From Paraburkholderia tropica (lineage in GTDB: Bacteria; Pseudomonadota; Gammaproteobacteria; Burkholderiales; Burkholderiaceae), in NCBI RefSeq assembly GCF_900109265.1, contig NZ_FNZM01000020.1, positions 120,789-184,788 of the forward strand: DNA of 64,000 bases, read 5' to 3'. Positions 45,855-54,384 of the stretch are shown one piece after another. The notes under the pieces are model-generated. The model saw only the letters and a program-made list of their open reading frames with translations. It did no database searches and was not told the origin of the DNA. The translations under genes were made by a program, and so were the position numbers. How positions within the stretch are numbered: the stretch's first letter is position 1; each line of letters begins with the position of its first letter.

Positions 45855-46454
45855 CTACTGGCTCACGCTCTGATACGAAACAATCAGTTTTTCGAACGCG
45901 GCCCACGTATGGTCGACTGCGTCCGGCAAGTGCAGGAAACGGCCGTCATGATGCAGACCCAACGTTACGCTATACAGTTCGAACAACATCAGCGCGGGAT
46001 CGGTGTCCCCTCGCAGATGCCCTTCCTCGATCGCCTGCGAAATGGCGCGCAGCAAGGCCGCCCGCCACATCGTCACGCTCGCCACCAGCTGCTCGCGCAC
46101 CTGGCTGTCCGCGCGGTCGTCGTACTCCACCGCACCGCTGATGTAAATGCAGCCGGTCGTGACCTCGTGGATGCGCTTCTCGAACCATCGTGACAGCATC
46201 GCACGCAGACGGGGCAAACCACGCGGTTCGCGCAAGCTCGGAAAGAAGACTTCTTCCTCGAATCTGCGGTGGTACTCGCGCACGACTTCGACCTGGAGAT
46301 CTTCGCGCGAACCGAAGTGCGCGAAAACACCGCTCTTGCTCATCTGCATGCGCTCGGCCAGCAAGCCGATCGTCAGCCCTTCCAGGCCGTCGCGGCTCGC
46401 GAGGTCGAGTGCTGCATCCAGAATGGCGGCGCGGGTCTGTTCGCCTTTTCGCAT
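45855..46454 (-). CDS. TetR/AcrR family regulator of the beta-oxidation cluster
   Basis: Transcription factor of 199 residues with an N-terminal helix-turn-helix (ILDAALDLASRDGLEGLTIGLLAERMQMSKSGVFAHFGSRE spans about residues 10-50; only the edges matter here) and a C-terminal ligand domain. It is the first gene of the leftward row acyl-CoA dehydrogenase, FadN-like, thiolase. By analogy with FadR of Bacillus and PsrA of Pseudomonas, both TetR-type, it probably represses these genes and releases on acyl-CoA binding. A palindrome at 46576-46593 upstream is a good operator candidate. No other regulator is near. Confidence 0.92.
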   Translation of the reverse strand: MRKGEQTRAAILDAALDLASRDGLEGLTIGLLAERMQMSKSGVFAHFGSREDLQVEVVREYHRRFEEEVFFPSLREPRGLPRLRAMLSRWFEKRIHEVTTGCIYISGAVEYDDRADSQVREQLVASVTMWRAALLRAISQAIEEGHLRGDTDPALMLFELYSVTLGLHHDGRFLHLPDAVDHTWAAFEKLIVSYQSVSQ

Positions 46455-46575
46455 AGCTTTATTTACCGTAACGATGTGGCCGCGATGTTGGCTTTAACTG
46501 CTGGCATCTGGGCCTGAATGAAATCGAACGGCCGTACTATTGTTGAGGACAGCCGTTCGCGAAACAAGGACTTTA

Positions 46576-46593
46576 TTAGAAACCGATTTCTAA
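46576..46593. promoter_or_regulatory. Candidate TetR operator (palindrome)
   Basis: TTAGAAA-CCGA-TTTCTAA, a perfect 7-bp inverted repeat with 4-bp spacer, about 120 bp upstream of the TetR gene in an AT-richer patch. The core GAAAC-N-TTTC resembles operators of fatty-acid regulators such as PsrA. A second inverted repeat, CGAACGGC (46525-46532) and GCCGTTCG (46552-46559), lies between it and the gene. Both are palindromic by inspection; binding is inferred. Confidence 0.5.
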
Positions 46594-46725
46594 CCGGTAC
46601 TCTAATTTTCAGCCTTGGCGCGTCGCGCACAAGGGAACATTTCTCGATTGCACGCGAGGCGATTCGTGTGGCAGGCAAACGCCGTGCGCAGCGGCGTTGC
46701 GCGCGCCCGGAAGCGGCTGCGGCGC

Positions 46726-48222
46726 CTAGTCATAGCCGCCCACGGTGAGCATCTTCATGACCACGCGATATGAGTTCCACGCGAGCCAGTTCACCGCGCG
46801 CACGTGCCACGGACGCGCCTCGTAGCGCGCCCGGTCGATCATCGGCGACTCGTCGAAGGCGCTCAGGATCGCGCCGCGCAGCTCGCCGATCTGCGGATGC
46901 AGCACCAGCAGCACGTTCGCCTCGTTGTTGAGCACGAGGCTCAGCGCGTCGAGATTCGACGACCCCACCGTGCCCCAGCTCGAATCGACCACGGCCACCT
47001 TGCCGTGCAGCATGGTCTTTTCGTATTCGGCGATCTGCACGCCCGCGCTCAGCAACTGGTGATAGAGAAACGGCGTGCCGTAATCGAGCACCTTGAACTC
47101 TTTTCGTCCGATCAACAGCTTGACCGTCACGCCGCGCGTGGCGGCTTCCAGGAGCGCACGGCGCAGCCGCCGCCCCGGCATGAAATACGGATTGGCGAGC
47201 AGCACTTCCTTGCGCGCCTCGCCGATGGCGTCGAGATAGGCCTTTTCGATCGCGCGCCGGTTCACGACGTTGTCGCGCGCGACGAAGGCCACGCACGGCA
47301 CGCGCGCCGTGCGCGGATCGGGCACGCCCGCGCGCAGACGCTCGCGCAGCCGCGCGATGATGCGCTGCGCGCGGCTCGTGCGCACCACGGGCGCGAGTTC
47401 GCGCAGCACCTCGTTGACCGCCTTGGCGGGCTGCATGACCGTGTGGCCGGTGGGATGCGGCGCCATGAAACCGGCGCTCGCGGGCACGCCCGGCGACAGC
47501 GGCAGCGGTCCGCCCGGCAGCGCCGGCGCGCCGAGCGGCGGACGATGGCCGAGCCGGATGCGCCGCCATTGCATCTCGATGGCCTCGCGCACGTCCACGA
47601 CCACGGGACCGGCCAGCTCGACCGCGAAATCCCAACGCGCGAACGGCAGCGGCTTGCCGTCGTTTTCCATGTCGTCGACGATATTGATGCCGCCGCAAAA
47701 CGCGTAGCGGTCGTCGATCACCGCGAGCTTGCGGTGCGTGCGCGAAAAGCCGAAGCGTCCAAAGATATGCGGGTTGTAGACGCGATGCTCGATGCCCGCC
47801 GCGGGCCACGCGTCGAACAGCGCCAGATGCGGCGAGCCGATGCCGTCGGTGATCACGCGCACGCGCACACCGCGGCGCGCCGCGCGCATCAGCGCCTCGG
47901 ACACCGCCTGACCGGTGCCGTCGCTGCAAAAAATATAGGTTTCGAGCGCGACGTCGCGCTGAGCCGCGTCGATGCGCTCGATCATCGCGCCGAACAGGCC
48001 TTCGCCCGAATGGAACAGGCGCACGTCGTTGCCGCTCGTGAAGCGGTAGCGCGAGCGATAACGCTTGCCGAGCAGCGCCTCGCGCAGCCGCATGACGCGG
48101 CGCGGTTCGATCCCCGAATCCAGCTCGGCCGCATCAGCGCCGGGATGTTCGCCGGGATGTTCGCCGGGATGTTCGCCGGGTTGATCGCGGTGGCCGGGGT
48201 CGGCGCGTCGGGTGTCGCTCAC
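46726..48222 (-). CDS. clsB: Phospholipase D-type cardiolipin synthase (ClsB-like)
   Basis: Membrane-associated PLD-superfamily enzyme that makes cardiolipin from phosphatidylglycerol and phosphatidylglycerol or phosphatidylethanolamine. Both HKD motifs are intact: HRKLAVID (163-170) and HGKVAVVD followed by GSSNLD (406-424). GTG 48222 overlaps the nudB stop (GTGA), implying coupled translation, and gives 498 residues; a longer frame to 48288 runs into nudB. Residues 15-30 are four near-identical PGEH/PGAD units encoded by a 12-bp tandem repeat. ClsB is chosen over other PLD enzymes by overall layout and C-terminal WLAWNSYRVVMKMLTVGGYD, so the exact symbol is moderately certain. Confidence 0.85.
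   Translation of the reverse strand: MSDTRRADPGHRDQPGEHPGEHPGEHPGADAAELDSGIEPRRVMRLREALLGKRYRSRYRFTSGNDVRLFHSGEGLFGAMIERIDAAQRDVALETYIFCSDGTGQAVSEALMRAARRGVRVRVITDGIGSPHLALFDAWPAAGIEHRVYNPHIFGRFGFSRTHRKLAVIDDRYAFCGGINIVDDMENDGKPLPFARWDFAVELAGPVVVDVREAIEMQWRRIRLGHRPPLGAPALPGGPLPLSPGVPASAGFMAPHPTGHTVMQPAKAVNEVLRELAPVVRTSRAQRIIARLRERLRAGVPDPRTARVPCVAFVARDNVVNRRAIEKAYLDAIGEARKEVLLANPYFMPGRRLRRALLEAATRGVTVKLLIGRKEFKVLDYGTPFLYHQLLSAGVQIAEYEKTMLHGKVAVVDSSWGTVGSSNLDALSLVLNNEANVLLVLHPQIGELRGAILSAFDESPMIDRARYEARPWHVRAVNWLAWNSYRVVMKMLTVGGYD
48139..48180. repeat. 12-bp tandem repeat in the 5' part of clsB
   Basis: Three exact copies of GCCGGGATGTTC (48139-48174) plus a half copy to 48180. In the clsB frame the units encode PGEH. 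Because 12 is a multiple of three, gain or loss of units would keep the frame. Confidence 0.9.
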
Positions 48223-48695
48223 GGTTGCGCTCCGGCCAGACGCGCGGGCAATTGCAGAATGGCCTCGCGATTCGACGACGAAAAGCACTTCGCCGCCGCC
48301 TCTTCATACGGCAGCCACAGATACGCCGTGTGCTCGCGCGGCGACAGCGTGACCGGCGTGCCGTCGGGCACCTGAAGGCTGAACCAGTGCTCGGTGTTGC
48401 GCGTCACGCCCTCGGCGTAGCGGTGGCGCCAGACCGGATAGATTTCGTACTCGATCCGATGCCGCCAGTCGAGCAGCGCCGCCGCCGACACGCCGTCCGC
48501 GCCCACGATGATGCCGGTTTCCTCGCCCACCTCGCGCACGGCGGTTTCGGCGAGCGGCTCGTCGAGACGGTCCTTCGAGCCGGTCACCGACTGCCAGAAG
48601 CCGGGCCGGTCGGCGCGCTCGATGATCAGCACGTCGAGCCGGGGCGTATGGATGACGACCAGGACGGATTCGGGAATCTTCGGCGGCTTCTGCAT
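48219..48695 (-). CDS. nudB: Dihydroneopterin triphosphate diphosphatase
   Basis: Nudix hydrolase acting in folate synthesis by removing pyrophosphate from dihydroneopterin triphosphate. The Nudix box is GSKDRLDEPLAETAVREVGEETGI (about residues 38-61; catalytic REVGEE core). The protein opens KIPESVLVVIHTPRLDVLIIERAD, typical of NudB, and has 158 residues (E. coli 150). It lies downstream of aspS, as is common in Burkholderia, and overlaps clsB. A terminator between aspS and nudB suggests partly separate expression. Confidence 0.92.
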   Translation of the reverse strand: MQKPPKIPESVLVVIHTPRLDVLIIERADRPGFWQSVTGSKDRLDEPLAETAVREVGEETGIIVGADGVSAAALLDWRHRIEYEIYPVWRHRYAEGVTRNTEHWFSLQVPDGTPVTLSPREHTAYLWLPYEEAAAKCFSSSNREAILQLPARLAGAQP

Positions 48696-48790
48696 GATGG
48701 GGAACGCGAGTCGTGGTGCGCGGCCTGCGGCACTGCCATTACCGCTGAGCAGTGTGCGGCGCTCTTGTGAAGGAATTTAACGCAAAAAGC

Positions 48791-48817
48791 AAAAAAGGCG
48801 CACGATGCGCCTTTTTT
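48791..48817. terminator. Intrinsic terminator downstream of aspS
   Basis: Perfect 12-bp stem, AAAAAAGGCGCA (48791-48802) and its complement (48806-48817), loop CGA. It has T-runs on both strands, so it can terminate leftward aspS transcription before nudB. Confidence 0.92.
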
Positions 48818-48883
48818 GTTGCGTTGCAGGACGACGCGCCGGGGCGCGCCGTCTGCACGATGCTGCTCGATACCGACTGCCGC

Positions 48884-50689
48884 TTACTGCGCCGGCTTCT
48901 GCTCGGGCTGACGCAGACGGATGTGCAGTTCCTTGAGCTGACGCTCGTCGACCGGGCTCGGCGCCTGCGTGAGCAGACACTGCGCGCGTTGCGTCTTCGG
49001 GAACGCGATCACGTCGCGGATCGAGTCGGCGCCGGCCATCATCGTGACGATGCGGTCCAGACCGAACGCGATACCGCCGTGCGGCGGCGCGCCGTACTGC
49101 AGCGCGTCCAGCAGGAAGCCGAACTTCGCACGCGCTTCTTCCGCACCGATCTTCAGCGCGCGGAACACCTTGCTCTGCACGTCTTCCTGATAGATACGGA
49201 CCGAACCGCCGCCGATTTCCCAGCCATTCAGCACCATGTCGTAAGCCTTCGCGAGGCAGCGGCCCGGGTCCGTTTCCAGATATTCCAGGTGCTCGTCCTT
49301 CGGGCTCGTGAACGGGTGATGCGCGGCCACGTAGCGGTTTTCTTCCTCGTCGTACTCGAACATCGGGAAGTCGATCACCCACAGCGGCTTCCAGCCCTTC
49401 TCGACCAGACCGTTGGCCTTGCCGAATTCCGAATGGCCGACCTTCAGACGCAGCGCGCCCAGGCTGTCGTTCACGACCTTCGCGCGGTCTGCTGCGAAGA
49501 AGATGATGTCGCCGTCTTGTGCGCCGGTGCGCTCCAGGATGGCGGCGATCGACGCGTCGTGCAGGTTCTTGACGATCGGGCTTTGCAGACCGTCACGGCC
49601 CTTCGCGACTTCGTTGACCTTGATCCAGGCCAGACCCTTCGCGCCGTAGATGCGCACGAATTCCGTGTAGCCGTCGATGTCGCCACGCGAAAGTTCAGCG
49701 CCCTTCGGCACGCGCAGTGCGGCCACGCGGCCGTCCTTGCTGTTGGCCGGCGTGCTGAACACCTTGAAGTCCACGTCCTTCATGGCGTCCGTCAGTTCCG
49801 TGAATTCGAGCTTCACGCGCAGGTCGGGCTTGTCCGAACCGAAGCGGCTCATGGCTTCCGAGTACGGCATGATCGGGAACTTCGCGTCGAGTTCGACGCC
49901 GATCGTTTCCTTGAACACGTGACGCGCCATATCTTCGAACAGGTCACGGATTTCCTGCTCGCCGAGGAACGACGTTTCGCAGTCGATCTGCGTGAATTCC
50001 GGCTGACGGTCTGCGCGCAGATCTTCGTCGCGGAAGCACTTGACGATCTGGTAGTAGCGATCGAAGTTCGCGACCATCAGCATCTGCTTGAAGAGCTGCG
50101 GCGACTGCGGCAGCGCGAAGAACTGACCCGCGTTCACGCGCGACGGCACGAGGTAGTCGCGCGCGCCTTCCGGCGTGCTCTTCGTGAGCATCGGCGTTTC
50201 GATGTCGATGAAGCCGAGCGCGTCGAGATACTTGCGCACGGCCATCGTCACGCGGTAACGCAGACGCAGGTTGTGCTGCATCTGCGGACGGCGCAGGTCG
50301 AGCACGCGATGCGTGAGGCGCGTGGTTTCCGAGAGGTTGTCGTCGTCGAGCTGGAACGGCGGCGTGACCGACGGGTTCAGCACCACGATTTCGTGGCACA
50401 GCACTTCGATCTTGCCGCTCGTGAGGTTGGCGTTGACCGTGCCTTCCGGACGATTGCGGACCAGACCCTTGACCTGCACGCAGAACTCGTTGCGCACGCC
50501 TTCGGCGATCTTGAACATCTCGGCGCGATCCGGGTCGCAGACGACCTGAACGAGGCCTTCGCGGTCGCGCAGGTCGATGAAGATAACGCCGCCGTGGTCG
50601 CGGCGGCGCTGCACCCATCCGCACAGCGAAACAGTTTGGCCCAGCAGCTGTTCGGTCACCAGACCGCAGTATTCAGATCTCATCGACAT
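48884..50689 (-). CDS. aspS: Aspartate--tRNA ligase
   Basis: Class II synthetase that charges tRNA-Asp (and, in organisms lacking AsnRS, also tRNA-Asn). The 601-residue protein has the N-terminal OB fold (CGWVQRRRDHGGVIFIDLRD), motif 2 region FRDEDLRADRQPEFTQID, and the C-terminal motif 3 GIAFGLDRIVTMMAG. Family members usually start MR-EYCG, so the true start may be ATG 50683 rather than 50689, a two-residue difference. It follows the DUF502 gene by 74 bp in the fmdB-DUF502-aspS order known from Burkholderia. Confidence 0.97.
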   Translation of the reverse strand: MSMRSEYCGLVTEQLLGQTVSLCGWVQRRRDHGGVIFIDLRDREGLVQVVCDPDRAEMFKIAEGVRNEFCVQVKGLVRNRPEGTVNANLTSGKIEVLCHEIVVLNPSVTPPFQLDDDNLSETTRLTHRVLDLRRPQMQHNLRLRYRVTMAVRKYLDALGFIDIETPMLTKSTPEGARDYLVPSRVNAGQFFALPQSPQLFKQMLMVANFDRYYQIVKCFRDEDLRADRQPEFTQIDCETSFLGEQEIRDLFEDMARHVFKETIGVELDAKFPIMPYSEAMSRFGSDKPDLRVKLEFTELTDAMKDVDFKVFSTPANSKDGRVAALRVPKGAELSRGDIDGYTEFVRIYGAKGLAWIKVNEVAKGRDGLQSPIVKNLHDASIAAILERTGAQDGDIIFFAADRAKVVNDSLGALRLKVGHSEFGKANGLVEKGWKPLWVIDFPMFEYDEEENRYVAAHHPFTSPKDEHLEYLETDPGRCLAKAYDMVLNGWEIGGGSVRIYQEDVQSKVFRALKIGAEEARAKFGFLLDALQYGAPPHGGIAFGLDRIVTMMAGADSIRDVIAFPKTQRAQCLLTQAPSPVDERQLKELHIRLRQPEQKPAQ

Positions 50690-50763
50690 GATGTTCGTCT
50701 TTCGTTATGCGTGAATTAAACGGGAAGCGCGCGCACGGTTGCGGCCGAAGCGGCGTCCGGTAT

Positions 50764-51405
50764 TTAAAGCGGGGGATCGATGGGGCGGCGTGCATTCGCG
50801 GCCGGCGCGACGACGCCCATCGAAACAATATACTTGAGCGCGGCATCGACCGTCATGTCGAGTTCGATGACTTCGCTCTTCGGCACCATCAGGAAAAAGC
50901 CCGATGTGGGATTGGGCGTGGTCGGCACATACACGCTCACGTGATCTTCCTGAAGATGGTTGACCACGTCGCCGCCGGGAATGCCGGTCAGGAACGCGAT
51001 CGTCCACGAGCCCTTGCGCGGATATTCGATCAGGAGTGCCTTGCGAAAGGCATTGCCGTTGCTCGAAAGCAGTGTATCGGAAACCTGCTGGATGCTGCTG
51101 TACAGCGGCCCCACGATCGGAATGCGGCGCACCAGCGCGTTCCACCACTCCACCAGTTTCTGGCCGATGAAGTTGTGCGTGAGCACGCCCACGACAAAGA
51201 TGAACGCCAGCGTGAGCACCGCGCCCAGACCCGGCAGGCGCATGTGGAACAGGCGCTCGGGCCGCCACGATTCGGGCAGCAGCAACAGCGTCTGATCCAT
51301 CGTGCCGATGACGAGATTCAGCACCCACAGCGTGATGGCCAGCGGCACCAGCACCAGAAGGCCGGTCAGGAACACCGATTTGAAGGTCGCTTTCTTGATC
51401 TTCAT
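50764..51405 (-). CDS. DUF502 family membrane protein
   Basis: Integral membrane protein of 213 residues, function unknown. Two long hydrophobic segments are clear: FKSVFLTGLLVLVPLAITLW (about residues 8-27) and LPGLGAVLTLAFIFVVGVLT (about 56-75). The family signature RRIPIVGPLYSSIQQVSD follows at about 92-109, then GIPGGDVVNHLQEDHVSVYVPTTPNPTSG. ATG 51405 (MKIKKATFKSVF) is preferred over the GTG at 51459. It lies between fmdB and aspS in a conserved operon. Confidence 0.92.
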   Translation of the reverse strand: MKIKKATFKSVFLTGLLVLVPLAITLWVLNLVIGTMDQTLLLLPESWRPERLFHMRLPGLGAVLTLAFIFVVGVLTHNFIGQKLVEWWNALVRRIPIVGPLYSSIQQVSDTLLSSNGNAFRKALLIEYPRKGSWTIAFLTGIPGGDVVNHLQEDHVSVYVPTTPNPTSGFFLMVPKSEVIELDMTVDAALKYIVSMGVVAPAANARRPIDPPL

Positions 51406-51488
51406 GTACACGCCATCCAGGCCGCGCGCGGGCGCGGCGCTTGCGCGGCCCGGCTTCACTCAGGAGGTCTGCCGGACCACAGGGTTTG

Positions 51489-51854
51489 TCAGGTCGAGCC
51501 CGAGGTGCCCGACGCCGCAGGCGCCGCGCTGGTCGTTGCCGCGGCGGCCGGTGAGGCCGGGCTTGCGCTCTCGGACTTGCCGCCTTCCGACGACGACGCA
51601 GCGTCGCCGCTCTTTGCGTCCTTCGCGCCCGTGGCGGCGGCGCTCGTGCCGCTGTTATTGCCATTACTGCTGCCGCCACGGAAGTCCGTGACGTACCAGC
51701 CCGAGCCTTTCAGCTGGAAGCCGGCTGCGGTGACCTGTTTGCGATACGCGTCCGCGCCGCAGCTCGGGCACTGCGTCAGGGGCGCATCGCTGATCTTTTG
51801 CAGCACGTCTTTGGCGAAGCCGCACGATTCGCAGCGATAAGCGTAGATCGGCAT
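51489..51854 (-). CDS. FmdB-family zinc-ribbon protein
   Basis: Small protein of 121 residues with an N-terminal zinc ribbon: Cys8, Cys11, Cys29 and Cys32 in MPIYAYRCESCGF and LTQCPSCG. The family is named after a regulator of formamidase genes, but most members, including this conserved one next to aspS, have no proven role. The C-terminal ~60 residues are Ser/Gly/Ala-rich and probably disordered. It is the first gene of the leftward fmdB-DUF502-aspS unit. Confidence 0.9.
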   Translation of the reverse strand: MPIYAYRCESCGFAKDVLQKISDAPLTQCPSCGADAYRKQVTAAGFQLKGSGWYVTDFRGGSSNGNNSGTSAAATGAKDAKSGDAASSSEGGKSESASPASPAAAATTSAAPAASGTSGST

Positions 51855-51909
51855 GATCTCTTTCCTGATGAAACGGATGAAATTCCGGTAAATGCTTGCA
51901 AAGCCTTGA

Positions 51910-51915
51910 ATTATA
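51910..51915 (-). promoter_or_regulatory. Candidate -10 element for the fmdB-aspS unit
   Basis: On the minus strand these bases read TATAAT, a consensus -10, about 56 bp upstream of the fmdB start. No good -35 was found at the usual spacing; an inverted repeat (GGCCTGG/CCAGGCC, 51933-51952) occupies that position and might be an operator or the end of the upstream transcript. Confidence 0.4.
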
Positions 51916-52084
51916 GCCGCAAACGCTCCCCTGGCCTGGTAATTGCCAGGCCGGGTCGTGTGACCGGGGCTACGCAGCAGTTTGGGGCGGATTGCGCGCG
52001 ATCAAGGGCGTGATCGGCGAGACCGTGCGCGCGCGCGGGTTGAGCGAGTATCAGGCGGCTGTCAAACGCCTGTCGCGCGCCGAT

Positions 52085-52777
52085 TCAGGCCGGCGCCGAC
52101 GCGTTGCGACGCCAAGTGAGCCAGCGCTCGCGGCCCGCGAAAACCGGCAGCGATGCGCTCACCTCGTGCTCGTCGAGCAGCGTGAAATACGGCGTGAGCA
52201 GCACGTCCAACTCGGCGCGTTCGATGCCGAACGGCGGCCCCTTGGGCGTGTCGGCGAAGAAGAAAAAGCCCGCCAGCAGCGCGCCCGGCGCGAGCAATTC
52301 GGCCATGCGGCGCGCGTAGGCGGGCCGCTGCGCCTTGGGCAGCGCGCACAGGAATGCACGCTCGAAGATCCAGTCCGGCGCGAACGGCGGACGGTAGGCG
52401 TAAAAATCGGCTTCCTCGACGACATCGGCGTAATGGCCCAGCGCGGTGCGCGCGTGGGCGACGGCAGCAGGCGAAAAGTCGATCGCCCGCACGGTGCGGC
52501 CGTGCTCGGCGAGCCAGCGCGCTTCCCATGCGTTGCCGCAGCCCGGAATCAGCACGCTGGCTGCGGCGTGCGCCGTGGCGAAGGCTTCGAAGTCCGGCTG
52601 CACGCCCGCCTGATCCCACGGGGTGAAGCCGCGCTCGAAGCGCTCGTCCCAGAATGCGGGCGCCGCGGGGTCGCGCGTGGCGAAGTCCGCGGCCGCGCCG
52701 GTTTCCGGCGATGGCGTGGATGGTGCGGCTTGATCCGGTTGATCCGCTTGATCCGCTTGATCCGGTTTTGTCGTCAT
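52085..52777 (-). CDS. Thiopurine S-methyltransferase-like SAM-dependent methyltransferase
   Basis: Class I methyltransferase of the TPMT family, 230 residues. The family block FWDERFERGFTPWDQAGVQP (about residues 42-61) is followed by the SAM site ASVLIPGCGNAWEARWLAEHG and the IDFSPAAVAHAR loop. The C-terminal part includes GFFFFADTPKGPPFGIE. The natural substrate is unknown; some bacterial relatives act on tellurium or selenium species or on small thiols. ATG 52777 is chosen; the frame upstream runs into ubiB. The first ~20 residues are a Asp-Gln-Ala repeat from a 9-bp tandem repeat. Confidence 0.87.
   Translation of the reverse strand: MTTKPDQADQADQPDQAAPSTPSPETGAAADFATRDPAAPAFWDERFERGFTPWDQAGVQPDFEAFATAHAAASVLIPGCGNAWEARWLAEHGRTVRAIDFSPAAVAHARTALGHYADVVEEADFYAYRPPFAPDWIFERAFLCALPKAQRPAYARRMAELLAPGALLAGFFFFADTPKGPPFGIERAELDVLLTPYFTLLDEHEVSASLPVFAGRERWLTWRRNASAPA
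52730..52765. repeat. 9-bp tandem repeat at the 5' end of the methyltransferase gene
   Basis: Four adjacent copies of TTGATCCGS (S = G or C). In the gene's frame the units encode DQA/DQP. The length keeps the reading frame if copies are gained or lost. Confidence 0.85.
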
Positions 52778-52803
52778 GTCTCGCTCCTTGTCTGCCGCCC
52801 CGC

Positions 52804-54381
52804 TCAGCCGCCGTAGGCGAACGCCAGCCACATGCGCGCGGCGAGCATGCCGACGCCCACCGCCACGCCGAACACCACGAGCCCCTGCAACAGGCGGTTG
52901 GTGCGGCGCTGCTCGGCGAGAATCTGACGCAGCGCGTCGTCGCTGCCGAGGTGAGTGGGATCCTGGCGATGCAGCAGCGCCTGATGCACGAGACGCGGCA
53001 ATTGCGGCAGCGTCTTGCTCCATTGCGGCGCCTCGATCTTGAGGCGCTCGAACCAGCCGCGCAAGCCGATCTGCTCGGTCATCCAGCGTTCGAGATACGG
53101 CTTCGCGGTCTTCCAGAGATCGAGTTCCGGGTCGAGCGAGCGCCCGAGCCCTTCCACGTTCAGCATGGTCTTTTGCAGCAGCACGAGTTGCGGCTGGATT
53201 TCCACGTTGAAGCGGCGCGAGGTCTGGAACAGGCGCAGCAGCACCTGACCGAGCGAAATATCCTTGAGCGCGCGGTCGAAATACGGCTCGCACACCGCGC
53301 GGATCGCGCTTTCGAGTTCCTCGACGCGCGTCGTGGGCGGCACCCAGCCCGACTCGATGTGCAGCGTCGCCACGCGATGATAGTCGCGCTTGAAGAACGC
53401 GAGAAAGTTCTGCGCGAGGTAGTTTTTGTCGAAGTCCGACAGCGCGCCGACAATGCCGAAATCGAGCGCGATATAACGTCCGAAATGCGCCGGATCGAGG
53501 CTCACCTGAATGTTGCCGGGGTGCATGTCGGCGTGGAAAAAACCGTCGCGGAACACCTGCGTGAAGAAGATCTCCACGCCTTCGCGCGCGAGCTTCGGAA
53601 TGTCCACGCCCGCCGCGCGCAGCTTGTCGACCTGGCTGATCGGCACGCCGACCATGCGCTCCATCACCAGCACGTTGGGCGTGCTGAATTCCCAGTACAT
53701 CTCGGGCACGAGCAGCAGGTCGAGGCCCGCGAAATTGCGGCGCAGCTGGCTGCCGTTGGCGGCCTCGCGCATCAGATCGAGTTCGTCGTGCAGGTATTTG
53801 TCGAATTCGGCCACGACCTCGCGCGGCTTCAGACGCTTGCCGTCGGCCCACAGCCGCTCGGCCCACACGGCGATGTCGCGCAGCAGCAGCAGGTCGGAGT
53901 CGATCACGGGCCGCATGTTCGGGCGCAGCACCTTCACCGCCACCGCCTTGCCCGCGTGCTGCCCCGACCTCACCTTCGCGAAGTGCACCTGCGCGATCGA
54001 GGCGCTCGCCACCGGCACGCGCTCGAAGTCGTCGAACAGTTCGTCGACGGGCGCGCCCAGCGACTTCTCGATGATGTCGATGGCCACCTTCGAATCGAAC
54101 GGCGGCACCTGATCCTGCAGCTTGGCGAGTTCGTTGGCGATGTCGAGCGGCAGCAGATCGCGGCGCGTGGAGAGCACCTGGCCGAACTTCACGAAGATCG
54201 GGCCGAGGCTTTCGAGCGCGAGACGCAGCCGCACGCCGGGCGGTTGATCGAACTTGCGTCCGATCGTGGTGATGCGCAGCAACAGCCTGACGCGCCGGTC
54301 ATTGATCCGGCTCAACATCATTTCGTCGAGACCGAAGCGGATGACCGTAAAGAAAATCTTCAGGAAACGCAGAAAACGCAT
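52804..54381 (-). CDS. ubiB: Ubiquinone biosynthesis regulatory kinase-like protein UbiB
   Basis: Atypical ABC1/ADCK kinase-like ATPase needed for coenzyme Q synthesis, membrane-anchored by C-terminal hydrophobic segments (GLVVFGVAVGVGMLAARMWLAF at about 500-520). The KxGQ motif is in PIFVKFGQVLSTRRDLLP; PASIAQVH-like text (VASASIAQVHFAKV), the FHADMHPGNIQV catalytic region and DFGIVGALSDFDKNYLA are visible. Length 525 is typical (E. coli 546). It starts 3 bp after ubiJ, so the two are surely co-transcribed. Confidence 0.96.
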   Translation of the reverse strand: MRFLRFLKIFFTVIRFGLDEMMLSRINDRRVRLLLRITTIGRKFDQPPGVRLRLALESLGPIFVKFGQVLSTRRDLLPLDIANELAKLQDQVPPFDSKVAIDIIEKSLGAPVDELFDDFERVPVASASIAQVHFAKVRSGQHAGKAVAVKVLRPNMRPVIDSDLLLLRDIAVWAERLWADGKRLKPREVVAEFDKYLHDELDLMREAANGSQLRRNFAGLDLLLVPEMYWEFSTPNVLVMERMVGVPISQVDKLRAAGVDIPKLAREGVEIFFTQVFRDGFFHADMHPGNIQVSLDPAHFGRYIALDFGIVGALSDFDKNYLAQNFLAFFKRDYHRVATLHIESGWVPPTTRVEELESAIRAVCEPYFDRALKDISLGQVLLRLFQTSRRFNVEIQPQLVLLQKTMLNVEGLGRSLDPELDLWKTAKPYLERWMTEQIGLRGWFERLKIEAPQWSKTLPQLPRLVHQALLHRQDPTHLGSDDALRQILAEQRRTNRLLQGLVVFGVAVGVGMLAARMWLAFAYGG

Positions 54382-54384
54382 GTC

